Shown: piece by piece, positions 46,658 through 59,000 of the stretch
Layout of the letters: the number at the start of each line of letters is the position of its first letter
Numbering within the stretch: position 1 is the first letter of the stretch
DNA from: Pocillopora verrucosa
Taxonomy: Eukaryota > Cnidaria > Anthozoa > Scleractinia > Pocilloporidae
Assembly (NCBI RefSeq): GCF_036669915.1
Contig: NC_089325.1
Span: forward strand, 9,425,231-9,489,230
DNA: 64,000 nt
Reading direction: 5' to 3'
The notes under the pieces: generated by a model
The model's database searches: none
The model's input: only the letters and a program-made list of their open reading frames with translations
What the model was told of the DNA's origin: nothing
Position numbers and translations under genes: made by a program

Positions 46658-48849
46658 TCAGGAACGGCCTTCAACGTGCGAAGATCCATTCGGTTAATCT
46701 CGGTCGTCTTGTTGACGAGGTAAGTCTCCTTTCTGTATAATTATCACTGGCCGGATGCTTTTTTTTATTTTTTTTTTCTAAGATATCGGAAAATTTTTAT
46801 ATTTTACAACGGAAAAGTGATTCTCACAAGATTGAAGGTTCTTTAGTGAATCTAGAGAAAGTGTGGCTAGCAAATTCAGGTCATCTTTGTTTCACACAAT
46901 GGGGTTTGAAACTCTAATCTGCCTCTTTGTCGATTCAATTACAACACTTTTTACTTACAGGCTAATGGATCACTTGTCATTTTGTTTGCAATTTTTTTTA
47001 ATATTGAGCACGTTTGATTTACGCTCATAGCACAAGAATCGAAGACGCGACATACAAAATGGTTTAAAAGTAAACTGAACTGAAATGAGAAGTTTTTTCT
47101 TGTTTATATGTAAACACTATACACACCACCGTATTTACACCCTTGAAACAGCTTTCAGCCTCACCAGAATTTCAAAAAATCAATAAGTTAAAACTTTATC
47201 CACCGAAAATCATATTTTGCGAGTTCTCGAAGTTTTTTTGGCTTGTAAGAAATTGCCAGTATTCTTGTTCGATAGAATTTGTAAAGATTTATCTTAGTCA
47301 TTTATACATTTATCTAAAATTTAGTTTGCAAACACTTTTTGAAAGAAATTGTCAGTGTTGAAGTAAAAAGCCCTCAAACTTCGATCAACTTGAGGCAAAG
47401 AATACCTTTGCCGAAACGGTGATATTTTTCTGAGAGACAAAAGACCAATTTCCGTCAGGATGGGGCAAGGCTAATAGAGCGATCCCGCTTTGTAGAAAAT
47501 CTCCCATACATAAACAAAAAAAGAATCGCCTACTGCCTGAGGCGAACAGACAATAGATAATTACAAAACCACAATTGGATGATGCTTTCTGAGGCGTCTT
47601 AAATTTGTCTCAAATATTTCCTGTAGGATCTGGCGATAGGAAAAATCTGCAGTATCAGTCAGATGTTTGGAGGACCCCTGCCTTTCATGCTTTTTTATCC
47701 GTGGCACTAGATCTTAATATTGTTAGCGGAAATTTCTGTTACTCGAATTTAAAGCTGTATTCATTTGTACTCATTCTTCATCTTTCGAATCAAATCATTG
47801 TACAGCAGGCACATCAAAAAAAATCCATTTGTTCGGCTTGTCGCCTATAGTATAAATGTGAGGTTTCAAGCGGGCGGTATCGGAAATATTCAAACGGAAA
47901 TATACCGAGTGTTAGCTTGAACAGGCAAAATTAACCTTTTTGAACCAAAAAGAGGACTTTTCGAGTACCGATTTCCAAGAGGTGAGATAAATTATACTTT
48001 TATGAGACCGTACTTCATTTATGAGTCACTTTCAGCGGTATTTTGAAGTGTAAAATTTTCATGCCAGTTCGTTAATAACATGCATTCATTAACACTTCAT
48101 TTACGACACATATTGTACAAAATAAGACCATAAGACAAGAGTTGAGTCTAAAAGAGAACAAAACATTGACTTATCAAAGATTGGAACAAGTCTTATAAAT
48201 ATTCAAAAAGAGGAAAATTCTCTAAGTAATAAATTCATCAATTTTTGTTAGAACAAACGCGACGAAACATGTCTATCTCGTCTATAGGTAATCAATAATG
48301 CATTTGTCCTTCTCTTGTAGTTACAGCAGCGCCGATCTGTCTTTTATCTGATCTCTTTTGAAAAGGAAACAAGCGGTATCGATAAAGTCGAAAGAAATTT
48401 GTCCACAGAAAAGGTAAGGGTTTAAATGTCTGTGATTCGGATGAAATAAATTAATTAAGATGAGATTCGGATTAAAGTAAAATTGAACTATCCTAGGGAA
48501 AACTTTGGGCTTGATATATAGATCAACTCTAGGGGTATTCCAGTTCAAAGCTAACTTTTTACAATGTCTCTAGGCCTACGGGAATAGATAGTTCTTAGGA
48601 TTTATTTCTCATTCAAACAGCTTGTGTTATGTAACTATTTAGTTGTTATATCTGCACTGTTAACATATATATGCTGACGCACCAGTCACAAATAACTCAA
48701 ATACACTCGAAATGAGCGCAATTTTCCTCTGATTACAGTGAGGTGAAAACAAAAGTTGGAAGATACCGGTTTGAATTAAATTTGTTTCTTGGTTTTCACA
48801 GCATGAGATTTTAAACAAAAAGCAGAAAGGAATTGTGAGGAAAATTTGA
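46658..48849 (+). other. Three candidate exons of an unrecognised transcript
   Basis: Segments 46658-46719 (acceptor TTTTAG, donor GTAAGT), 48321-48413 (acceptor TCTCTTGTAG, donor GTAAGG; 93 nt, exactly 31 codons) and 48802-48849 (acceptor TTTTCACAG, ends TGA) join in one open frame. This would read RNGLQRAKIHSVNLGRLVDE, then an LQQRRSVFYLISF-containing stretch, then a Lys-rich end. An upstream donor at 46,175 would also fit the phase, but no start codon was found. The family is not recognised. It may equally be a non-coding RNA or chance. Confidence 0.25.
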
Positions 48850-51800
48850 TTGCGGTGGGCACAGGAGGAATTCGTTAATAAGTAGTTCGTGATCGGCGTG
48901 AAACCTTCAAAATGTTAGACTACTTACTGGGAACAGTTAGATTCAACTTGATCAGAAATCAATTATTCTTTTAAGCTCAAATTTAACAATCAAGTAATAA
49001 TCTCCTCATCTGGGCTTTTCAATTCAACACGTTTAATTTTTAAAATGAGGTTTTGAAAATAGATTTGCATACATAACGACCGTCAAATTTAAAAGAAGAC
49101 TTTTCTAAGAAAGCGATGTGTAAGGGAAACAATTATTACATCATAAAAATATTTAGTACGCACTGTAATGCAACTTAAAAAAGGCTTAATTCATGACTGA
49201 CCAAAAGAATTAAGAATAGCTAAGACTTCTTCCGATAAATATTACTAATTAAACGTTAAGTTTGGATCCTCCAATATTATAGTGCTGTTATTTTTCTGTT
49301 CGCCACAGGACACCACGGTGACTCGCTGGTTATTTATGGTTTTCACAAAAATTTATGTACACCTACGTATCACGGCGCGGCATGTGGTTTGGCGATTATA
49401 ACGAAAAATAAAAGTGGCTATAGCTGCTTCACGTTTCCTTCGTTAAGTTTTCATTTTTTCGTGCATTCATCTTTTCATTTATTCAATCATTTGTTTCGTG
49501 CATTCGTTCGTTTATTGGCGCCAGTTTGTTAGGACTTGAAATCACTGTTTCTTATTGAGAGTCCTTATATTCCGTGAGTTGCTATGGATGTTATGCAAAC
49601 CATTTAAAAGGGTTCAGCTGTAGAATTATCAAATACATGTACATGACCTCCCCAACACCCAAAGAATCAGCAATAAAGGTACGGTGTGTTTTACGTGACG
49701 CACAAAACAGAAAATATTACATTTATCGCGAGAATTAATCGTGGTTTCAAACTTAAGAGGCCGTGAGTGCCATCGTTGAGAGATTCATGCCGTTGGTGTA
49801 CTTAGCTAAGTGGCGAGCGAAAAATATTCCAGTGGGGTACAGCTTTCCAACTGTATGGACGTTTTACTAGAAATTTTAAATATTTCCAAGGAAACATGAT
49901 ATGGCATTCCTCGCTTATTAATAATTGAATTATCCAATCACGTAAAGGATTAGAGGCACCATTGTGCCGTAAATGTCCACTACTGCATCGCAGCTGTGTT
50001 TGCTATCGGGTCATAGTACTAATTCACAGTGAAAAGCAGAAACAAATTGGGTTCGTAGGCTAGAGTTTTACATCTGGACTCGTTTTCGATCCCTAACTTA
50101 TCGCGGTAGTTGTTTCACGGGTGAGTTGATCCAAGTTTTCTTTTTTAATGTATATAAAATGAGCCTTTAACTGATTCTTCCGTAGCTCAGGTAATTCGAT
50201 GCTTCCTCTACTTAGCTGGATAGACTTTAAAAATATAATGCCTTTTTAGAATCTGTTTTTGATACGAATGCAAAAACACTGGCTTGATTTTACAGCATAA
50301 TTTTGTAAAGTATACAATGAATTATTTTCAGTGTAAACTAATTTCGAAAGCTACCTTCGGTAACCAAATCGGCGTCAGTCGAGGTTTTGTATTGAAGGTT
50401 CAGTATGATTAATTGCACGAAAACAATACGTCACCAGAGATTATTCTTTTTGTGCAAGTAAATATTATATCATGTTATTTGTGTTTGTGGTTTTTGGTTA
50501 TTGTTCGGCGTTTCAAAGCTAGAGAGCACCGTTCATTCGGTCGGTTTATCTTAAAGCTTCATTCTTTTTTTCTCCTTCAATAATTTGAATTTGAGTGATT
50601 TCCCATAATACAAGTTTTCTTAAAATAACTTTGATTCGCCAACAAGAGCACTGAATGAAAAGATGGCTATGAGCCATTGTTTCTTTTATTCGTTCGACGA
50701 CGCACAAAGAAAATTGTTGGACGTGGAATCAGCTTAGGGTAGTTGATGATATTTTCATCAAGCTATGCCTTTTGCCACAGGAATCAGAAAAGTGTTCCTC
50801 CCTTCCCTCCCCCCCCCCCCTCCGCCTTTATGCCATATCGAAAGAAGAATCTCATTTCGGAGACATTTGTGTTCCAACATGGAGAGCTAAGACTGTCGAA
50901 TTAACAATTTCCATGAATTTCTTTGAAGTAGCATTATTGTCACAATTCGAGCAGGGTACATTTATCACAAATTCTGACCTCTACAAGCCATTACTTCATT
51001 TTTCTGTCCACATATCTTGTAATTTCACTAATTGTAATAACTCTGAGGTCTGCTCAAGACTTGGGACTGACAAGTGCCCAATCAATACTTCAACTAAGCC
51101 GACACCATCTGTCAAAGCGTCACAAAAAGGAAATTCATTCATTCATCACATTAACAATGCTTTTAATTAAATTTATGTGAAAACAAGTAATGAAGCTTTC
51201 CTAAATCATTTTTTTTTGTTCATATACAGCAGTTTATTACGGCTGTCTGTTGTTGAATCTGTGGACAGTACTTGTAAACCACAATCTCTCAAAAAGGTAG
51301 GGCGATCGAATGGTCTTTTTTGTATTACTCTACTTTTTGGACAAGTTTGGGCTGAAGACATCAAAAATTCCCTCAAAATAATTCAAGCGGGTTCGTAGTT
51401 ATAGGAAGTGGTAGCAAGCCAGCAAATGAAAGCTGAAACACAGGTCGTACAGACAATTCCCTTCGTGTAACGTGGATACATAAATTGTATCCCAGTTTAC
51501 ATTTTAGAGCTGCACACACAACGCCGTCTGTGGCCTGTTTATCGCCTTGATCGAGTGTCAGACAGGCCTTCAGTTGCTCTTTGCGGCGAAAAGAATGGTC
51601 ATTGAGGCATCGCTTTCTTTTCCGTTTTTCTTTAAAGACGCCTAATTGAACATTCCTTCAGCTTTCAATTTTACCATGATATATATATTTCTTTTTCCTT
51701 GTTACTCTTGTATTATAAATATTTCATGTTAGGGTTTACAAATGTCTTTTACAGCATGGCCACCCAAAATATCGGCAGAAATGTGGGACAAGAAAACGAT

Positions 51801-54800
51801 CGTTTTCTTTCCTGATCATGATCATGATTCAGTGAGAAGTATTATAATGCAGCAAAATATTCATAAAGTTAATTATTCAGCGGTTGGCAAACTCAAGGCA
51901 ATTTGAAATTTCAATTTAAAGATAACTTTTTTGTGGACACAGTTAAAGGCTCAAATTTGTGGTAAAAGGGAACAGAAGCTGTAATCTTTTTTTATATTAA
52001 ACTTTTGGTTATTTAGCCTGGGTATTTACATATACAAAAAATTTCAGTGACATTTTCTCTGTTGATTGATAAGCAGGTAGTCTGCTATATGCAATTATCT
52101 GTCTGTAGGAAAGTCTTATGATAATTGACTTTGCATGAACAATTTTTATTTCAAAGGATTAAACCTGCCACAGTTCAGTTTTAGCTGTTGGATCTGTGCC
52201 AAATATAACAATATTTCGGACCACGAAGGTTTCGGGCAAAACGCTAAATAAACTGTTAGCTATCTGTTTTTTTCTCTCGATTTGGCGCAGGAACCGTGGG
52301 AGAGAGGAGATTAGGACGAGACATAGCACGTCCTACATTGTTCTGATCCAGCCCTTCTCAGACAAACCGACACTGTCGCTTTTAGCTTTCTCTCCAAGCT
52401 CTAAGGACTATAGGACAACATGATATTCTTAGGGGGGAATATTCTTGAAGACCCTCCGATAGGTATAGGTATTCCGTCCGTAAAAAAGGGAAATTTAGCG
52501 TTAGATTATGATTGAAGTGGTGCATGTTGGGATAAGCTGACGATTAAGGGTTTCTGCTGGGCTGAACTTGAGTATATAACGGACTGGTCGTCATTTATTT
52601 TAGGGAGTGTCGAAGGATTTTAGTTGCGTCACGCTGAATTTACCCGATAAGGCTCTGTAATAATCTTATGATCATTTATCATTGGCAGTCAATTTTCAAT
52701 AGTCCCCCCCCTTATACCTTGTTAGTGACGACTGATTCCCCCCTTCCTTCCTCCTAAAAACCATGTTATCCCCCTCAAATTCCCCCAAACTCCCTATCAT
52801 CCCCCTCTCAGGAGGGAAGTAACGACTGATCTCTAACTACCAAGCTTTGTTATTCATGCTTGATTACTGTCTCTAACTGTAACTGCTTCATCAGACGCAT
52901 CAATACACTTATAATTGAATACTGTGAGCGCTGTGATTGGCTGTTGCGTTTGGGCTATGAGAATATAGAAGTACAGCTGACGTCAGTGATACGCTCGCTT
53001 GAGACTCATTTGCCATTTTACTTATTTCACTACTTTGAGACGTCATCAGTGATTTAGAACTCAACAGACACATGGAATAATGGAACCCATCTGTTAAGCA
53101 GAGTCTCTCAAACCGTAAGAATTTCATACCTAGAGCTTGTTCCAAACTACAACTAACATAATTAAAAATGCATGTTCAATATAATCTTTTCATCAGCATT
53201 GAGTTTTCAACAACAGGAAGTTCAAGTCATGACTCCTATAAGCAAAAATATTTCACCGAATCCTCCACTCTTTTAAATAACTTGAAGAACAACAAAAACA
53301 AATTTGCCATCCACTTAATCGCTGTCATCAATTATTAACTATAAACAACACGTCGTTGCATTTGGAAGTATAAGTATGCTATATCTGCTGACTCATTATT
53401 CATCGTCATATTTAACTGCTTCACCGAGCTCTTTGTCACAAACATTACTTACCGGATAAGAAACTTTTTCTAAGGGAAATAACTTGAACCAGCTCATTAC
53501 AGGAAAACTGGTGACTCATTCCTTGACGGAAAATTTATACTCTGATCACCGAGCCCCTAATACAAACACTGTGTACAAGAAGAGAAAAAGACACCTAGGG
53601 ACACATACGAACAGAGTACTGGGAAACTGGTTTGGTTTATTAAGGTATTATTGCTCGTTGTTAAATCAGGAAATTGCAAACCACCTTGAATTTTAAAAAC
53701 GAACGTGCTTTAATAACAACATGATCATCATTTATTTAGTCAATTTATATATTTAGAACAGCAATGACGCAAAATATCAGGTGATATCGTGGTAAATTCA
53801 TTATGTTGGAGAGTTTTTTTTTATATTTTGCAGAATCAGGCGTCCATCAGCCGCGTAATAGCTTCATGGCAAAAGCTTGTGGTTAGCACGTTTCGCACTC
53901 TGACAAAAGTAAAATAACAACTCGGCTGTATATCTATGATTAAAGTATAGATTTTCAATACACTTGTTTGCTAAGATTAAAGACTGTTGAATAAGATTAC
54001 TTTACACATACGTACTATACGACATATATGTAAAATTGGCCTCCTACGGTGAAAATAACGCCAACTTTGAAACCTTTAGATTTACATTGATATTTCATTC
54101 TCAATATCACCTGTTCGATGATCACATGACTGCACATGTTTGGAAAAACCATTTGCATTCCGTTTATATTTGACTGCTTGTTAGGTATTTAGGTTTCCAA
54201 GCGCAATTTTAACTTACAGTTTCAGTTTCATTAACAAATTTTCTATTCAGTCCCAATCGCAAGTGTAGCAATGACTTTGAATTGACGCTCGTTACGCCGG
54301 CTGACCAAACACGGATAAAATTTTATTGATAAACCTCTTTAAAAGCGGTAGTATGCTAAACTACTTTTCAAATTATGCGGACGAATTTTTTTTTTCCGCC
54401 TACGTCGGCCTTCCTGTAGAAAGCGTGTCGGAAGTTTCGGTCGAGAAGTAAGTGTGGTTAACAGTGCGACAATCGTTCGCAAAAAGTACGGCACGAAGGT
54501 AATGTTCAAATCTTTATTCTAAACTTCAACGGCCATATCATAACGATACATTTACATTAACATTTACTCTTATATGATTAGTAAACACAATGTTGTGGGA
54601 TTTCTCAAATGTAAAAAAGTAGAAGAAAAAATTTCATGCGTAAAGATGCCGCCATATCTGCCAACTTTATTAGTATTTTTCAAGAAATGCTGTTTAAATT
54701 TTACAACTTGATGCTTCACTTGCTGTCTTTAAATTAACATTTGTGCACAGTTAAAATAGAAATTTTTCACAAGACAACTGTTAAGTTGAAATGAAAGATT

Positions 54801-56008
54801 CCGCTCACAGCTGAGTATTGATTCAAGCTGGCTCGTACGTGTGGATCAATTCAGTGAGTTTAAAATGCTGACTTTCACGATTTTAAATTGTCACGTTTTT
54901 ATGTTGTTTAGATTACAAATCATTTTGAATGAGATAATTATGTGGAATGGAAATATTTTATTTCAGGATTTTCTTTTAATGGGTCAAAAGACTTCGAACA
55001 AATGAAATACACAACAAGTTGGAAATTTAGGAAAAAAAACGGATAGAGTAAAGCTCCAGAGTAAAGCAAAGTCCGATGTTGTTCTCGTAAAATAAATTTG
55101 TCATCAATCGCTTAAGAGTAAAATTCTAATCATCTGTCACATTAACAAACCAACTCACGTCTTTAGGATATTGCCGAATATCGTTTGTAGCGCACTTCTA
55201 CAAAATGGAAAAAAAAATAGAAAAAAATAGCGTTAAATGCATTTACTTTTTCAAATTATTTTGACTTCCTCGCAGAAAAATTGGGGCGGACCGAGCTTTA
55301 AATTTCATCGACGCCTTGAAGTCTACATCATTGTTATTCAAGCCCTAAGGCACTCGGTTTCATATCTATGGATGAGATGCACACCTTGAATTTTACCAGA
55401 TAGGTAGATTGAAGATTTCTGCGGTATGATCTAAAATTTTCACGTAATATGACTTGCGTAATTCAAAATATTAATCAGAAAGAAATCAAGGTAATGTCAT
55501 TTTTCCGATCTTTGTTTTCATCGTTAAAAACCAAATCAAGAACAAAAAGTGAAAACTCTTCACGCGTGCAGACAGATCTTAATTTTGTGTTTGTACCAAG
55601 AGTCCGAAGTTCATAGTGTGTTTCTTTCATTATCTTGGCATGTTGTTGCCTTAATATCGTAATTATAGTCATGATGTATACCTGTACGGTATAACTGATC
55701 ATTCTGATAAGAGATAATTTACAGTGAAAAAGCATTTTTAATCATGTATACAGAGATAACAGAGAGACTGGAAAGGAAGCTAATAAGGGTTAAAAGCCTG
55801 GGAGAAGGTCTCCTTGAAGTTAAGGAAAATATGTAACAATTGTGCTCCGGCGAAAACGAATTCATAATTATCTGAGGAACACTGAATCTGCGCGTCTGAA
55901 GAGCAGTCTCGAAAGCTTTTATATAAAAGGATCGGTAACATTTTTTTCTTCATCATTAACAGGCTTGTGGATCGATTACAAAATTTTTAGGTGGTAGTTT
56001 TCAGAAGA

Positions 56009-56016
56009 TATAAAAG
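56009..56016 (+). promoter_or_regulatory. TATA box of nAChR-like gene B
   Basis: TATAAAAG starts 79 bases upstream of the ATG at 56088, the same spacing as in gene A. A pyrimidine tract plus CAG at 56,021-56,034 could alternatively be a splice acceptor for a 5'UTR exon. Confidence 0.6.
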
Positions 56017-56087
56017 TGTCTTTGTCTCTTGCAGATATATAGTCCAGAGCGAGCTCGTCGAAATCTTGGCCAAACCGCACTGGAATA

Positions 56088-59000
56088 ATGTTACGAGTTC
56101 TGATGTTGCAAGTTGCGGTGTCCATGTTGACTTACCAAACAACTAACGGTAAGAAACAAACTCTGGCAAAGTGTAAGAAAGCTTTTAACTTATATACCTT
56201 TCAAGTGTTTTGAATAGCGCTTGTGAAGTTTAGGCGTAAAAATATGGTTTCAGGTAAAATTAAATTAAAGCTAAATTTCTATCAGACTCTGTGGTATATC
56301 TGCTATAAAACATTTTTGGAAGGGGATGAGGCATGTTGAAATTTAGATGAGAGGGAGGTCTCAAAATATCGATGACTCTAAAGTGGTACATTCAGGAATA
56401 ACATACACCTCCATGATTTACATGATACAGTGTTGATTGAAAACAAAGTACTTGAGGTTAAATGAAACATTAAATTCAAAATTATGGATGTTGATTATAT
56501 TTTTAAAATGGTCTCTGTTATTTCGGCGTCTATTTTCGTTTGATTGCGTTTGCGATTTGAGTTAATGGGCTTGGTTTGTTTTTACTATATAAGTACATTT
56601 GCATTAAGCTATTTCACAAATAGAAAGTTTATTGAATGAACAAAAAAAGTTGTTATTTAATGTACTTTCACCATATTACTAAGAATCATAGCTTTTTAGC
56701 TATCTATGGCTTTTAGAGATGAATGAAAGAAAAAAATAACGTTCAAAGTACACAGCTTGAAAATATCTTCATAATCCATCACGCTAACCTGAGCTGCATG
56801 CAAGATCTCCCTCAATCGGAAAAAAAAACGAATGCTCAAACATACGAACGTACTGTAAATCTATGCACGAACACACACACACACTGGCAAGCACGAGCAT
56901 AAGTAAATAGGTAAGTGAATATCTCAATACATGAATGTATTGGACCGCAACTTTTGCGTTTATTCATTAAGTTTTTGCAAATAATTAAACGTTCTTGCGT
57001 TCGACGCAGCTTTTCAACAAGTTGCCACCCAAATTATGTAATTATCAATTTAGCAAAAACCTTTAAAGCAGCAAAAATGCATGGATAAAAAAGGTAGAAT
57101 ATTTAGTACTTTTAACTAAATCTTCTGTATTTCTTTAAAAAGCGGAAAGAAATTTCTCTCGCAACCCTCAACAGCGGTTGTTGGACGATTTACTTGCGGG
57201 CTATGACAGAGATGGGCACCCAGGTGGCGGACAACGAGTCAAAGTGGATGTAGGCGCGAAAGTTGTACGGATTGTCAACATTGTAAGTAAACTCACAACG
57301 GGAAGCTTTGTAGGAATATTCAATATTCAATAGCGTTGCTTTTGTGCCTGTCACTCTGATATGTGATTGGTCCAGAAAACTCGCGCCATTCAACAGAGCC
57401 AATCAGATGCTGTACTTTAACCAATAACGATTCGGACGCTCCCTTTTCCCCGTGCTTCAGGTGCCTTGCTTTATTTTGCGCTGTTCTCAATGACAGTCGT
57501 ATCATTTCTGTTTTTAGGATTATCAATCGACATGAGCTTCAAAACAGTAAACAAAAGTAAATAAACTTGACCCCGTGCCACGGAAAGATCCAATCTCGTC
57601 TTTAGACATAACTGGAAAATTCTTGGGTTCTATTATTTTACAAAAGACTGCAAATTATAAGATTCAGATAATATGATTAAAAACTAATTAATACGCTTTT
57701 AATTAATTATTCTGTTAAAAATAATTCTTAATAAATTAATAAAATACTTGTTTCCACCCCTGTAGGACGAGAAGAACAATGCTTTGCAGGCTCAATGGTG
57801 GATGAAACAGGTCAGTTTTTTTAATTTGTCTCCAACAAAGCTAAGCAAAGTAACTATAAAAAGCTACAATTGTTTGAAATGCAATCCAGCCTTCATGTTG
57901 TTGCTTTTAAGATATGCTATACTGTTTGGCTAAAATTTAACAGACTCAGTACGTAAAGCGTCGCAAGATTGCTCTACTATGACCTCTCTTAGATATTCTA
58001 ATAATAACGGCAGAGTTTGTCAAAGATGGAAGAAAAACGTGGGAACGATAATTAAAATGAAACAGAGACAGCTCATCAAGCCCCTAGCTGAATTGGTCCA
58101 TCATGATCAAAGGCACGCGATGCGTACAGAGGCTCATTACGCTGGTGTTGCATTTTAAAATAAACAGACCAAAAATTAGTTTTTAAACAGATTTTGTAGA
58201 CATGAGCAAGTTACAAGTTTAATTACTCTTAGGACTGGAACAATCCTGACCTCAGATGGAATCCAGACGACTATGATGGATTACAAACGGTTTATGTGGT
58301 TCCATCAAAGGTGTGGGTACCAGATGTTTTGTTGTACAACAAGTAAGTGCATGATTCTAATTTTCTTTCTAAAAGACCGCACGTTCTTGCAATCCTTCAA
58401 TGAATTAATTCTTCAACCTTCTTCAGTGAGCAAGACAGAATTTCTCCTTAGGGTTTCAAAACAATATTAAGCAGAAAAGTGAAGAGAACAAAGAAAAGTA
58501 TCAATTGGAGATTATATGTTGATCCAATAACAAATTCTCCAAAACCAATGAGATCTTTGGAGTAAAAGGGTGAATCTTATTATTTCCGTCGTTTAATCAC
58601 GGTGTTCCTGAAACAATATTAGTGCAGAATTCGTTGTCAACTGGCAGCAAGAACTCTCAGACTTAAATTCAGTTAATTAAATCCCTGATCAACATACCAA
58701 GTAAAGTTTATTTTTCAGCGCTGACAAAGAAATGGATGCTGCTGGTGCACTGGAGAAATACAAAACCAAAATTTCCCTGTCCTATGATGGAAACAACTCG
58801 TGGATGGCGCCAGCTATGTTCCAGAGCATTTGCAAAATCGATATCAAGTATTTTCCTTTCGATGAGCAACACTGTGAAATGAAATTTGCTTCCTGGGCTT
58901 ATGACGTCTCAAAGCTTGACGTTTACGTCAATCCTAAAGAGACAGGTCTACAGAAAGGGATTTACCAGCCGTCCAATGAGTGGCACCTCGTTAGTGTCGA

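Larger units (their letters stand above)
44888..56008. other. 11-kb spacer between the two nAChR-like genes
   Basis: It is mostly without recognisable genes. It contains a reversed family A MITE (45,546-45,751), the candidate exons at 46,658-48,849, a C-rich tract at 50,808-50,824, and an old duplicate-like CCAAT-rich stretch near 52,925. Open frames at 45783-46037, 50772-51170 and 51177-51398 have no splice, domain or composition support that I can defend. No remnant of a third receptor copy was seen. Confidence 0.5.

Noticed and set aside
50772-51170. 132-codon plus-strand open frame
   Set aside because: Runs through a poly-C tract, mixed composition with no motif or splice support.
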